From: Williamsia maris
GTDB taxonomy: Bacteria > Actinomycetota > Actinomycetes > Mycobacteriales > Mycobacteriaceae
NCBI RefSeq assembly: GCF_024171815.1
Contig: NZ_JAMTCJ010000002.1
Coordinates: 1 to 64,000 of the forward strand
Length of the DNA: 64,000 nucleotides
Reading direction: 5' to 3'
Part shown: positions 9,052 to 18,082 of the stretch, in pieces
How positions within the stretch are numbered: the stretch's first letter is position 1
How the letters are laid out: every line of letters starts with the position of its first letter
The notes under the pieces: generated by a model
Told to the model about the DNA's origin: nothing
Seen by the model: the letters and a program-made list of their open reading frames with translations, nothing else
Database searches by the model: none
Made by a program: the position numbers and the translations under genes

Positions 9052-9081
9052 GGGAACCAACGCCTCGTCCTGCACGACAAC
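9052..9081 (+). promoter_or_regulatory. ECF-type promoter element (copy 1)
   Basis: GGGAAC (9052-9057), 17 bases, then CGACAAC (9075-9081), ending 76 bases before the DJ-1/PfpI start. The same architecture with CGACTAC recurs at 9785, 11270 and 16524. GGAAC is the usual -35 core of ECF sigma factors. Assignment to SigC is inferred from the adjacent sigC gene. Confidence 0.6.
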
Positions 9082-9157
9082 TCGTGTGGAGAGCGACGAC
9101 GAGACCAGCAGTGCCGGTCACTGCGCGCCTGTCCGTCTCTTCGAAAGGAATCACGCC

Positions 9158-9757
9158 ATGTCCGATGACAACAAGCAGATCGGTATCTTTCTGTTTCCCG
9201 ATGTCGAAGAACTCGATGCGATCGGGCCATGGGAGGTCCTGTCGTTCTGGACCAGGGAGTGGCCGGACGATGGTTGGACGGTCTTCACCTTCTCTCAGTC
9301 CGGGGGCGATGTGCTGTGTGCCAAAGGCCTTACGGTTCGAGCCGGTCACAGCGAGGCCGATCGGCCCGATCTGGACGTACTCGTCTATCCCGGCGGCAAG
9401 GGGACGCGGCCTCAGATCGACGACACGGCCCGACTCGACTGGGTACGCCAACGCCACGACAGCGGAACTCTGATGACGAGTGTGTGCACGGGCTCGCTGA
9501 TCTACGCGGCAGCCGGCATCCTGCGGAACCGTCCCGCGACGACCCACTGGGCCGCGCTGGATCATCTCGCCGAGCTCGACCCGACGATCGACGTCCGCGG
9601 CGAGGACCGGTTCGTCGACTGCGACGACACGATCACCGCATCCGGCGTCTCGGCCGGAATCGACATGGCGCTGCACCTGGTCGCTCGTCTCGCGGGAGTG
9701 GACCGCGCGAGACAGGTTCGGCGCGGCATCCAGTACGACCCCGAACCTCCGATCTGA
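9158..9757 (+). CDS. DJ-1/PfpI family protein, isonitrile-hydratase-like
   Basis: 199 residues with a class I glutamine-amidotransferase-like fold. The nucleophile cysteine is Cys110 in TSVCTGSL, and ATTHW (His130) follows; this combination is typical of the isonitrile hydratase branch (and of the N-terminal domain of GATase-AraC regulators, but no HTH is present here). Isonitrile hydratase converts isonitriles to N-substituted formamides. The ATG at 9158 has GAAAGGA about 8 bases upstream. A promoter-like element shared with three neighbouring genes lies upstream. The superfamily is functionally broad, so the substrate is inference. Confidence 0.75.
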   Translation: MSDDNKQIGIFLFPDVEELDAIGPWEVLSFWTREWPDDGWTVFTFSQSGGDVLCAKGLTVRAGHSEADRPDLDVLVYPGGKGTRPQIDDTARLDWVRQRHDSGTLMTSVCTGSLIYAAAGILRNRPATTHWAALDHLAELDPTIDVRGEDRFVDCDDTITASGVSAGIDMALHLVARLAGVDRARQVRRGIQYDPEPPI

Positions 9758-9784
9758 CCTTCTTCCCGACCGACCCGATGTCCA

Positions 9785-9814
9785 GGGAACCATCGCGGCA
9801 TCCGCCACGACTAC
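9785..9814 (+). promoter_or_regulatory. ECF-type promoter element (copy 2)
   Basis: GGGAAC (9785-9790), 17 bases, then CGACTAC (9808-9814), 79 bases before the DsbA-like gene. Spacing and both boxes match copies 3 and 4 exactly. Confidence 0.65.
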
Positions 9815-9892
9815 TGAAGTGAGATCTCAACGCCTCCCACTCGCCCACTGTCGGGTGCAGTCGGGACCACACAGCCACGTCAGGAGCAGCCC

Positions 9893-10639
9893 ATGGCCGC
9901 CGCAGCCAAGCGCACACCCACGGTGATCAACCCACGCGATGCGGAACGCAGGCGCAGCATCGTCGTCCGAATTGCTGCAACTGCGGTGGTTGTCGTGGTC
10001 GCAGCCGCGATCGGCATCGGCCTGATCCTCACCAAAGACGACTCATCGAGCTCGGCCGGAGGCACGGCGCCCCCGTCGGTGGTCACCGACACCGGGGCCT
10101 ACCGCGTGAACACTCCCACCGCGCCGAAAGCAACGTTGACGCTGATCGAGGACTTCCAGTGCCCTGCATGCAAGGCGTTCGAGGCGCAGTTCGGCGACGC
10201 CGTCAAGGAGTTGCGCAGCAACCCGCAGGTGGCCATCGACTACAAGCCGATAGCCATCCTCAACCAGCAGTCGTCGACGCAGTACTCGACCCGCGCCGCC
10301 AACGCATCGGCGTGTGTCGCCGAGTCCACCGCCACCACCGGTGATTACACGAAGTGGCTGGCGTTCCACGACGCGCTCTACGCACAGCAGCCCGAGGAGG
10401 GTGGGGCGGGGCTGACCGATGCAACCCTGACATCCATCGCCACCACCGCGGGCGCACCGTCGTCGGTCGGCTCGTGCATCACCGACAAGAAATACTCCGG
10501 GTGGGTGGACGCGCAGACCACCAAGGTCTCCGAGAACGGGCTGCAGGGCACTCCACAGATCGAACTCAACGGGAAGGTCCTACAGCTGTCGACACCCCAG
10601 GCACTGATCGCCGCGGTCGACGCAGCGGTCAAGCAGTGA
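9893..10639 (+). CDS. Membrane-anchored DsbA-like thiol-disulfide oxidoreductase
   Basis: 248 residues: a short basic cytoplasmic N-terminus, one membrane helix (about 23-46) and an extracytoplasmic thioredoxin-fold DsbA domain. The active site is CPAC (Cys90 and Cys93) in EDFQCPACKAF. A cis-Pro region is visible near GLQGTPQIEL. Proteins of this type oxidise or reduce cysteine pairs of exported proteins. AGGAG lies about 7 bases before the ATG. It converges with sigC. The context of sigC, a copper ATPase and CtaG/CopD suggests it may serve cuproprotein or oxidase maturation, which is inference. Confidence 0.85.
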   Translation: MAAAAKRTPTVINPRDAERRRSIVVRIAATAVVVVVAAAIGIGLILTKDDSSSSAGGTAPPSVVTDTGAYRVNTPTAPKATLTLIEDFQCPACKAFEAQFGDAVKELRSNPQVAIDYKPIAILNQQSSTQYSTRAANASACVAESTATTGDYTKWLAFHDALYAQQPEEGGAGLTDATLTSIATTAGAPSSVGSCITDKKYSGWVDAQTTKVSENGLQGTPQIELNGKVLQLSTPQALIAAVDAAVKQ

Positions 10640-10685
10640 CCCTCATCCGGACTCGCTCGTCGGGATCGGAAGCTCGACGGATCGG

Positions 10686-11243
10686 TCAGCCGGTCCGGTG
10701 CTGATCGGCCCGGTACGCCTCCATCAGATCGCCACGCGCTCGGGCGACGCGCGAACGGATCGTGCCCACCGGGCATCCACACACCTCTGCGGCGTCGGCG
10801 TATGAGAGCCCCAGGAACTGCGTGAGGAGAAACGCTTCACGGCGCGATTCCTCGAGTCCGCCGATGAGCATGTCCCACTCGACGCGATCCTCGTAGCGTT
10901 CGGTGACGGGGATCTCGACCACGCTGTCGGCTCCGGATCGAAACGCTGACGGCGGGCGAACCCTGTCGTGACGAACCTGGTCCACGACGACCCGACGCGC
11001 TATCGACAGCAGCCAGGTGCGAGCGCTCGACCGCCCCGAGAACCGCGGCAGGCTGCCGATGGCCCGGATGAACGTCTCCTGGGTGAGATCGTCGGCACGA
11101 CCGGCATCACTGAGATAACTCACGAAACGCCACACATCGGCCTGAGTAGCCTTGATGAAGGATTCCAACGCATGTCGATCACCGCGGGCTGCAGCGAAAG
11201 CGAGACCGGTGACGTGGTCGTCATCGGAATCCTCGGCCCTCAC
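10686..11243 (-). CDS. sigC: ECF RNA polymerase sigma factor SigC
   Basis: 185 residues from the GTG at 11243, the same length as mycobacterial SigC. The frame is open further upstream, but that part is Cys/Arg-rich and unlike a sigma factor. Region 2 is clear ([22 protein letters not shown], then [13 protein letters not shown]) and region 4 carries the helix-turn-helix ([31 protein letters not shown]). Both closely resemble SigC of Mycobacterium tuberculosis, which has been linked to copper acquisition. It is divergent from the copper ATPase. A ZAS-motif membrane protein at 15.8-16.5 kb is a candidate anti-sigma factor. Confidence 0.88.
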   Translation of the reverse strand: MRAEDSDDDHVTGLAFAAARGDRHALESFIKATQADVWRFVSYLSDAGRADDLTQETFIRAIGSLPRFSGRSSARTWLLSIARRVVVDQVRHDRVRPPSAFRSGADSVVEIPVTERYEDRVEWDMLIGGLEESRREAFLLTQFLGLSYADAAEVCGCPVGTIRSRVARARGDLMEAYRADQHRTG

Positions 11244-11269
11244 GCGCCCAACCGTATCGTGCGCACACC

Positions 11270-11299
11270 GGGAACTCTCGACCACGTCGAGACGACTAC
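11270..11299 (+). promoter_or_regulatory. ECF-type promoter element (copy 3)
   Basis: GGGAAC (11270-11275), 17 bases, then CGACTAC (11293-11299), 70 bases before the copper ATPase start, in the region divergent from sigC. Confidence 0.65.
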
Positions 11300-11368
11300 C
11301 TGTGTGAGGCAGGCAGACCGCCGGGTGGCAGCGCCCGCACAACATCGCAGGTAGGAACGTTCGACATC

Positions 11369-13666
11369 GTGAGCAGCACATTCGCACCCGACACCGAAAC
11401 CACGCATCCCCGTCGCCTCGAACTCGAGGTGACGGGGATGACATGCGGCGCCTGTGCGACGCGGGTGGAGCGCAAGCTCGGCAAGGTCGACGGTGTGCGG
11501 GCCTCGGTCAACTACGCGACGCGCATCGCGACGATCGACGCCGATCAGGAGATCAGCGTCGACGATCTGTGCGCGGTGGTCGACCGCGCCGGTTACGGGG
11601 CCGCACCTCGCGACGAGGTCGTCTCCTCCGACAGCGATCCCGACCGCGATCACGCGAAATCGATCTTCCGCCGTCTCGTCGTCGCGCTGATCCTGTTCGT
11701 ACCGCTGGCCGATCTGTCGATCATGTTCTCCGTCGTCCCCGACACCCGGATCACCGGCTGGCAGTGGATCCTGCTCGCACTCGCCCTCCCGATCCTCACC
11801 TGGTCGGCCTGGCCGTTCTATCGGGTCGCCGCACGCAACCTCCGACACGGCACCTCCAGCATGGAGACACTGATCTCGCTCGGCATCCTGTCCGCGGCGG
11901 GGTGGTCGCTGTACACGATGTTCGGAGCCGGGCGTGCCACCGGCGACTCCTCCCGCGGGGTCTGGCAGGCCATCATCGACAGCGACTCGATCTACCTCGA
12001 GGTCGCGGCCGGCGTCACCGTGTTCGTGCTCGCCGGGCGGTACTTCGAGGCACGCGCGAAGTCCAACGCCGGCGGCGCTCTGCGGGCCCTCGCCGCGCTC
12101 AGCGCCAAGGACGTGTCGATCCTGCTCCGCGACGGCAGCGAGATGCGGATACCGGTCAGCGAACTCAACGAGCAGCAGAAGTTCGTCGTGCGGCCCGGTG
12201 AGACCATCGCCACGGACGGCCTCGTCGTCGAGGGCACCGCAGGGGTCGACATGAGCGCGATGACCGGAGAGTCCCGACCGGTCGACGTCGAGGCCGGATC
12301 GGTGGTCGTCGGGGGCACTGTCGCCCTGAACGGTCGACTCGTCGTCGAGGCGGCCGCGGTCGGCCCCGACACCAGGTTCGCCGCGATGATCCGGCTCGTT
12401 GAGCAGGCGCAGACCGGAAAGGCGACAGCGCAGCGGCTGGCCGATCGGCTGTCGTCGGTGTTCGTGCCCTGCGTCGTCGTCCTCGCCGCACTGACGCTGG
12501 CCGGCTGGGTGCTCGCCGGTGCCGATCTGGAATCCGGCATCTCCGCCGCGCTCGCCGTGCTGATCATCGCGTGCCCGTGCGCGCTGGGGTTGGCCACGCC
12601 CACCGCGTTGATGGTGGCATCCGGTCGCGGCGCGCAGATGGGCATCTTCCTGAAGGGGCATCAGGCACTCGACGCGACGCGACAGATCGACACGGTCGTG
12701 TTCGACAAGACCGGCACGGTCACCAACGGTGAGTTGACCGTAGTCGATGTGACCGTGCTCGACGGGTGGGACCGCGACGACGTCCTGCGAGCCGCCGGCA
12801 TCCTCGAGCGGGCCTCCGAACATGCTGTGGGACAGGCGATCGCGACCTTCGCCGACGACACGGACACCACGGTCGTCGACTTCACCGCCGAAGCGGGTCA
12901 CGGGGTGCACGGGGTGATCGGCGCGCGTGCAGTGGCAGTCGGGTCACCCCGATGGGTCGCCGCGGGCCACGCCGTGCACGCAGATCTGGCCCGAGCCCGC
13001 AGGCGCGCGGAGGAGGCAGGCAACACCGTCGTCTACATCCGGATCGACGACGAGGTCTGCGGCGCCATCTGTGTTGCCGACACCGTGAAAGACGATGCTG
13101 CGCAGGCAGTCGCCGAACTCCACCGCATCGGTATCCGCACCATGTTGGTCAGCGGTGACAACCGCGCGGCCGCCGAGTCGGTCGCGGCGGCCGTCGGTAT
13201 CACCGAGGTGGTGGCCGAGGTGTTGCCCGAGGGCAAGGTCGATCTCATCGAGGAACTGCGATCCGAGGGCGCGACGGTCGCGATGGTGGGTGATGGGATC
13301 AACGACGGTCCAGCTCTTGCGACCGCCGATCTGGGACTCGCGATCGGACGCGGCACCGATGTCGCCATCGGTGCGGCTGACATCATCCTGGTGCGACACG
13401 CACTCATGACCGTTCCCGAGGCGCTCGGGCTGGCACGGATGACGCGGCGCACCATCCGCACCAACATGGCATGGGCGTTCGGCTACAACATCGCGGCCAT
13501 CCCCATCGCGGCCGTCGGATTGCTCAATCCACTCATCGCCGGTGCAGCCATGGCCTTCTCGTCGTTCTTCGTGGTGTCGAACAGCCTGCGGATCAGAAAG
13601 TTCGCCAAGCGTCCCGACACCCGTCACCGCGACCTCTACGCGGAGACCTCAGCGCCGGGTGCGTGA
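11369..13666 (+). CDS. Copper-translocating P1B-type ATPase (CtpA/CtpB/CopA family)
   Basis: 765 residues. An N-terminal heavy-metal-associated domain has GMTCGACA (Cys26, Cys29). Next come membrane helices, the actuator TGES (about 299-302), the transport-site CPC (402-404) in [13 protein letters not shown], the phosphorylation motif DKTGT (Asp446) and the hinge [10 protein letters not shown]. The CPC with downstream YN and MAxSS-like residues ([22 protein letters not shown]) marks a Cu+ pump. In mycobacteria CtpA/CtpB genes are copper-linked, and some supply extracytoplasmic cuproenzymes. GTG start. It converges with CtaG/CopD with an 18-bp overlap and has a shared ECF-type promoter element upstream. 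Confidence 0.92.
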   Translation: MSSTFAPDTETTHPRRLELEVTGMTCGACATRVERKLGKVDGVRASVNYATRIATIDADQEISVDDLCAVVDRAGYGAAPRDEVVSSDSDPDRDHAKSIFRRLVVALILFVPLADLSIMFSVVPDTRITGWQWILLALALPILTWSAWPFYRVAARNLRHGTSSMETLISLGILSAAGWSLYTMFGAGRATGDSSRGVWQAIIDSDSIYLEVAAGVTVFVLAGRYFEARAKSNAGGALRALAALSAKDVSILLRDGSEMRIPVSELNEQQKFVVRPGETIATDGLVVEGTAGVDMSAMTGESRPVDVEAGSVVVGGTVALNGRLVVEAAAVGPDTRFAAMIRLVEQAQTGKATAQRLADRLSSVFVPCVVVLAALTLAGWVLAGADLESGISAALAVLIIACPCALGLATPTALMVASGRGAQMGIFLKGHQALDATRQIDTVVFDKTGTVTNGELTVVDVTVLDGWDRDDVLRAAGILERASEHAVGQAIATFADDTDTTVVDFTAEAGHGVHGVIGARAVAVGSPRWVAAGHAVHADLARARRRAEEAGNTVVYIRIDDEVCGAICVADTVKDDAAQAVAELHRIGIRTMLVSGDNRAAAESVAAAVGITEVVAEVLPEGKVDLIEELRSEGATVAMVGDGINDGPALATADLGLAIGRGTDVAIGAADIILVRHALMTVPEALGLARMTRRTIRTNMAWAFGYNIAAIPIAAVGLLNPLIAGAAMAFSSFFVVSNSLRIRKFAKRPDTRHRDLYAETSAPGA

Positions 13667-15652
13667 GAGTTCCTCCAGCATCGCGTTGTACGCGGCCAGC
13701 TCGTCGTCGGGGTAGGCATCGGCCTGCCTGTCGGCACGCGCGCCTGCGCGTCGGTCCGACGACGCCCACTGACTCACCAGGGCGATGACCACGATGACCA
13801 CCGGCACCTCGCTGGCGCCCCAGGCGATCGCGCCGCCGAGGAACTGATCGTGCTGCAGGTCGGCGAGCCAGGGGAGCTTGAGGAAGCCGTAGAAGTCGTA
13901 ACCGATCACCGAGTTCATCGTCATCGTCGCGATTCCGAAAAAGGCGTGAAAAGGCATGACCGCGAACAGCAGTCCCAACCGGGCCAGGAATGGAAGCCGC
14001 CGCGGCCCGGGGTCGATGCCGATGATGGCCCAGTAGAACACGTACCCGGTCACCAGGAAGTGGATGCTCATCGCCTCGTGTCCCCAGTGGTAGCGGGCCA
14101 GGATGCCGAACAGCGGTGTGAAGTAGACGATGTAGAGCGACGCGACGAAAACGATCAACGCGGTCACCGGGTGACTGAGGAACGCCGTCAGACGGGAATG
14201 CACCAGCCACACGATCCACTCGCGCGGCCCGGGCAGCGCACCCCGCCGGGCCGCAGGCAGCGCACGCAGGGCCAGCGTCACCGGAGCCCCCAGAACCAGT
14301 AGCACCGGGATGAACATGTTCAGCGCCATGTGCTCGATCATGTGGATGCTGAACAGGGCCATGCCGTAGGTACGCAGCCCCGAGCTGGTGACCACGAGCA
14401 ACGACAGACATCCGATCATCCAGGAGATGGTGCGCCACTTCGACCATTCGATGCCCTGACGGCGCACATTCCGGACGCCGAGGCCGTAGACACCGGCGGC
14501 GGCCACCGCGCCGAGGCCCAGCACCAGGTCCAACCGCCACATGGTCGCCAGGGTCCACGGCGTGGGCCGCTCGGGCAGGTTGTAGCCGAGGAAGACGTCC
14601 AACACGGTGAAGTCGTGCACCAGAAGACCTGGTGCCGTGCGCGTTTCCATTCCGGCGACCACGGCGGCGAACACGATCGAACACACACCCACGATCGTGC
14701 TCGCCGTGATGACCGACGCCCTGGTGTGCGTCCCGGCACGCACGGCGCGGATCGCACGGAGTTCCACCACGAGCGCGATGGCGGTGACCGCGAGGGCAAC
14801 GACTGCGAAACGTCCGTATGCGGTGGTCACGAGGAACCTGGCGGGGACCAGGAAGGCGACCTCGACCACGCTGTAGGCCACGGCACATCCGAGCAGGCCC
14901 GCAGCGACATGGTGCACCCGAGAGGCGGTCTGGCGCAGGTCATCGTCGGACGTGTCGTGGGCCAGGGTGATTGCGGCGGCGACGCTCATCCCGGCGACGA
15001 GTCCTGCCGAGACGAACACCACGATGGCCGCGCCGGTCGTGTAGTCGTGTCCGGGTCCTTGACCGGCGCTGCCCGCGACACCGAGCGCGATGACGCCGAT
15101 CGCCCCGGGGAGGAGCATGACGACGTGGCTGGTCCACTGCAGCGACCACCGGGCGAGTACCGCCACCGCCAGCGCGCAGACCGCGCTGACGATCCACGCC
15201 TTGGATTGCTCGGTGGCATCGATGAGTTGAAGCGGGGCGGACCCGGAGAACATGCGCGACACCGCGATACCGGAGCGGTTGGCCGCTGTCAGCGCCACCA
15301 TGACGCAGGCCAGGACCACCCAGGCGAGCGAGAACCGTTCCACCAGTCGATGCGCGCGAAAGACCTCGAACCCGATGGCGCCGTCATGGTCGGGACGCGC
15401 GGCGATCACGACGAAGGCGAGACCGCCCAGTGAGATCGCCGCGGCGAGCAGACCGAGGAAGAACAGCACCGGTGTCGCGGTCGAGGTGAATTCGCCGGGA
15501 TACTGATCACCCGTCTCGGCGAACGGCGTACGTCCACTGACTGTCGCGTAGCCGACGAGGATCAGGACCATGACCGCGGTCACGGCTGCCAGGACGTGGC
15601 GTGGTGACCGGCGCGGCGGAGCGTGGATCTCATCGGGTGTTGTCGACGACAT
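13649..15652 (-). CDS. CopD/CtaG fusion: copper import and cytochrome oxidase assembly membrane protein
   Basis: 667 residues with many membrane helices. The N-terminal half resembles CopD copper-resistance/uptake proteins. The C-terminal half is a caa3-type CtaG domain, with a His-rich series of helices ([56 protein letters not shown]). CtaG-like proteins deliver copper during cytochrome c oxidase assembly. The same fusion occurs in mycobacteria next to ctpB (Rv0102). The ATG is at 15652, and a perfect inverted repeat lies 44-64 bases upstream. It likely works with the adjacent copper ATPase. Confidence 0.85.
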   Translation of the reverse strand: MSSTTPDEIHAPPRRSPRHVLAAVTAVMVLILVGYATVSGRTPFAETGDQYPGEFTSTATPVLFFLGLLAAAISLGGLAFVVIAARPDHDGAIGFEVFRAHRLVERFSLAWVVLACVMVALTAANRSGIAVSRMFSGSAPLQLIDATEQSKAWIVSAVCALAVAVLARWSLQWTSHVVMLLPGAIGVIALGVAGSAGQGPGHDYTTGAAIVVFVSAGLVAGMSVAAAITLAHDTSDDDLRQTASRVHHVAAGLLGCAVAYSVVEVAFLVPARFLVTTAYGRFAVVALAVTAIALVVELRAIRAVRAGTHTRASVITASTIVGVCSIVFAAVVAGMETRTAPGLLVHDFTVLDVFLGYNLPERPTPWTLATMWRLDLVLGLGAVAAAGVYGLGVRNVRRQGIEWSKWRTISWMIGCLSLLVVTSSGLRTYGMALFSIHMIEHMALNMFIPVLLVLGAPVTLALRALPAARRGALPGPREWIVWLVHSRLTAFLSHPVTALIVFVASLYIVYFTPLFGILARYHWGHEAMSIHFLVTGYVFYWAIIGIDPGPRRLPFLARLGLLFAVMPFHAFFGIATMTMNSVIGYDFYGFLKLPWLADLQHDQFLGGAIAWGASEVPVVIVVIALVSQWASSDRRAGARADRQADAYPDDELAAYNAMLEELSRTRR

Positions 15653-15695
15653 TCGCTACCGCCACTCTCGTCCGGGAAACTGGGCCGCCTTCGAG

Positions 15696-15716
15696 ACTAC
15701 GACGCTTTGTCGTAGT
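15696..15716. promoter_or_regulatory. Inverted repeat before CtaG/CopD gene
   Basis: ACTACGAC - 5 bases - GTCGTAGT, perfect 8-bp arms, 44 bases upstream of the start codon on the minus strand. The ACTAC/GTAGT pattern resembles BlaI/CopY-family operators of actinobacteria, but no such regulator is in the window. It fits an operator better than a terminator because it lies before a start codon. Confidence 0.55.
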
Positions 15717-15770
15717 GACCAATGCGGGCTGCGCACACCGGCGACGAGGAGACTGAGAGCCCGTGTCCTG

Positions 15771-16490
15771 TCAGGCCGCGGAATCGTCGATCGAGCGAAC
15801 GCGGTCGTGGTCGGCCACCTGCATCGCGGCGTTCGCGGGAGGACGGTGTTCGCGCGTGCCGTGCCGGTGGGCAGCGACTGCGCAGAGGAACGCCGCCACC
15901 ACCGGCAGGTGCGAGACCCCACGGCTGAGCGTGACGTCGGACGCGACCGCATCATGGACGACGTAGCCGAACAACACCACCACGAACACACCGAGGATCA
16001 GCGCCAACCCAGGCAGCAGAGCACGCCACCTGGCGGACGCAATCGTCGCCGCGCCCAGCGCCAATGACCAGGCGGTCGACTCGTTCATCAGGTGATCGCC
16101 CGACATCATCGATGCCGGACCGGCGTGGACCATACCGAAGTGCAACCCCGCGATCTGCGCGACCGCGAGCCCGACCTGCACCACTCCCACGACCACCAGT
16201 GCGGCGCGGAGCCCGTCGAGACGAAGCCATCGGACAACCGAGTCCAGGCGGGTGTGGGGCGCGGACTCCACACGACTCATGATCGACCGGGTCTGGTCCA
16301 CCGACGGCCCACGACCGCCGATGGAGCGAGGCGCCTGCTGGTCGACGAACGAGACCCACGCCTGGCAGCCGCGGCACCCGGCCACGTGCTCGTCGACACG
16401 CGCGGCGGGAACCGACTGACGCTCACCGTCGATACGCGCCGACAGCGCCTCGCGGGCGACCTCACATTCCACGCCGCCATCATCGCGCAC
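15771..16490 (-). CDS. Zinc-finger (ZAS-motif) membrane protein, candidate anti-sigma factor
   Basis: Up to 239 residues. The cytoplasmic N-terminus has the ZAS motif H-x3-C-x2-C (His35, Cys39, Cys42 in DEHVAGCRGC), as in zinc-associated anti-sigma factors. Four hydrophobic segments follow, then a short His-containing tail. Starts are GTG at 16490 or 16472. It resembles the mycobacterial Rv0093c type of protein, which lies near ctpA and ctpB. With sigC 5 kb away and no other anti-sigma candidate nearby, a role in holding SigC is plausible but not shown. It is divergent from the PepSY gene. Confidence 0.7.
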   Translation of the reverse strand: MRDDGGVECEVAREALSARIDGERQSVPAARVDEHVAGCRGCQAWVSFVDQQAPRSIGGRGPSVDQTRSIMSRVESAPHTRLDSVVRWLRLDGLRAALVVVGVVQVGLAVAQIAGLHFGMVHAGPASMMSGDHLMNESTAWSLALGAATIASARWRALLPGLALILGVFVVVLFGYVVHDAVASDVTLSRGVSHLPVVAAFLCAVAAHRHGTREHRPPANAAMQVADHDRVRSIDDSAA

Positions 16491-16523
16491 TGGAGCCCTG
16501 CTTTTCCAGTGCGCGATGCCCGC

Positions 16524-16553
16524 GGGAACTCATTGCCTGAGTCGTCCGACTAC
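16524..16553 (+). promoter_or_regulatory. ECF-type promoter element (copy 4)
   Basis: GGGAAC (16524-16529), 17 bases, then CGACTAC (16547-16553), 24 bases before the PepSY gene. It matches copies 2 and 3 exactly in boxes and spacing. Confidence 0.65.
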
Positions 16554-16576
16554 TACTGCGATCACATCCACCCGAG

Positions 16577-18082
16577 ATGAAGCGAGACACGCACGTGAGC
16601 CAGACCATCGATCCACCGCCGATCGGTACCCCCGATCCCGCGACTGCCCAGTCGCGAGAGCAACGGGATCTCAGGGGCGTCGACCCGAGCGTCTGGCAAC
16701 GCCTGCGTCCGTTCCTGATGCGGCTGCACTTCTATGGCGGAATGCTGGCCGGCCCGTTCCTGCTGATCGCCGCGGTCACCGGGCTGCTCTACACGTTCAC
16801 ACCTCAGCTCGATCCGATCGTGTTCAAGCACGAACTCAAGGTCGATCAGGTGGGCGACCGGCCGCTGCCGATGAGCGAGCAGATCGCCAGAGCGATGGCG
16901 GCACACCCCGAGGGGCAGGTCACCAGCATCCGGCCGCCGTCGGCTCGCGACGAGACCACCCAGGTCGTGATGGCTGCACCCGACGTCCCCACCGACTACA
17001 GCCGCACCGTGTTCGTCGACCCGTACAGCGGCGACGTGCGCGGCGCATTGACCACCTTCGGGCAGTGGCTACCGATCCGGGCCTGGTTCGACGAGTTCCA
17101 CCGCAACCTGCATCTGGGCGAATACGGCCGCAATTACAGCGAACTCGCGGCCAGCTGGCTGTGGGTGGTGGCGCTCGGCGGACTGGCACTGTGGATCGGT
17201 TACCGGGCGCGCACGAGGAAGCTCCGGCGCCTCGCGGTCCCCGACCGTGACAAGAGCGGCCGTACCCGCACGATGACCTGGCACGGGTCCGTCGGGCTCC
17301 TCGTCGTCGTCGGACTCCTGGGCCTGTCGGTAACGGGACTGACGTGGTCGCGCTACGCCGGTGAGTCGATCTCGGAGCTGCGGGCCTCACTGAGCTGGAC
17401 CACACCCTCGGTGAACACCGTCCTGTCCGGCGAGACACCGACCGATTCCGGCGCTTCCCATCATGATTCGGGATCAGGTTCGGCAGAGGCCGAGGCCCTC
17501 TCACCCACACAGACACTGATCGGGGTCGATCGTGTGCTCTCGACCGCCGAGAATGCCGGCCTACAGGGACCGATGTGGCTCTACCCGCCCAGCGCCGCCG
17601 GCGAGGGATGGCAGGTCACCGAGAACAAGCGCCGCGCCCCCACCCGGTACGACGCCATCACCGTCGACCCGTCCAACGGTCAGATCACCGACCGGATCAA
17701 CTTCTCCGACTGGCCCCTCATCGCGAAGATGACGAACTGGACCATCGACGCCCACATGGGGATCCTGTTCGGCATCGTCAACCAGATCACTCTGGCGCTG
17801 TTGATGATCGGGCTGATCACCGTGATCATCCGCGGTTACATCCTTTGGTGGAGACGACGTCCGACGCGACGACGAGGGCTGCCGCGGGCGCCACGGCGCG
17901 GCGCACTGGCGGAACTCAAGCCGATCGAAGCGTTGATCCTAATCGTGGTGATCGCCGGGATCGGTTGGTATGTACCACTGTTCGGCCTGTCGATCGCGGC
18001 GTTCGTACTTTTCGATGTCACGGTCGGACTATGGCAACGGCGTGAAACGGTCGAACCAGAGCAATCGGTTATCGCCGAATGA
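16577..18082 (+). CDS. PepSY-associated transmembrane protein
   Basis: 501 residues: an N-terminal membrane helix (FLMRLHFYGGMLAGPFLLIAAVTGLLYTF), two extracytoplasmic PepSY-like regions, a central helix pair with His-rich flanks (FHRNLHLGEYGRNYSELA; MTWHGSVGLLVV), and C-terminal helices ending with a basic stretch. PepSY-TM proteins are often linked to metal or flavin/haem reduction at the membrane. Here the gene sits in a copper island and carries the shared ECF-type promoter, so a role in copper handling or reduction is inferred. It overlaps the DUF5134 gene by 4 bp. Confidence 0.8.
   Translation: MKRDTHVSQTIDPPPIGTPDPATAQSREQRDLRGVDPSVWQRLRPFLMRLHFYGGMLAGPFLLIAAVTGLLYTFTPQLDPIVFKHELKVDQVGDRPLPMSEQIARAMAAHPEGQVTSIRPPSARDETTQVVMAAPDVPTDYSRTVFVDPYSGDVRGALTTFGQWLPIRAWFDEFHRNLHLGEYGRNYSELAASWLWVVALGGLALWIGYRARTRKLRRLAVPDRDKSGRTRTMTWHGSVGLLVVVGLLGLSVTGLTWSRYAGESISELRASLSWTTPSVNTVLSGETPTDSGASHHDSGSGSAEAEALSPTQTLIGVDRVLSTAENAGLQGPMWLYPPSAAGEGWQVTENKRRAPTRYDAITVDPSNGQITDRINFSDWPLIAKMTNWTIDAHMGILFGIVNQITLALLMIGLITVIIRGYILWWRRRPTRRRGLPRAPRRGALAELKPIEALILIVVIAGIGWYVPLFGLSIAAFVLFDVTVGLWQRRETVEPEQSVIAE

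Noticed and set aside
11240-12910. 556-codon open frame on the minus strand across the copper ATPase
   Set aside because: It is the complement of a strongly supported ATPase gene, is rich in Arg/Gly/Asp/His typical of high-GC shadows, and has no family resemblance.
13593-14888. Long minus-strand frame overlapping CtaG/CopD
   Set aside because: Out-of-frame shadow; the CtaG helices and His motifs are in the other frame.
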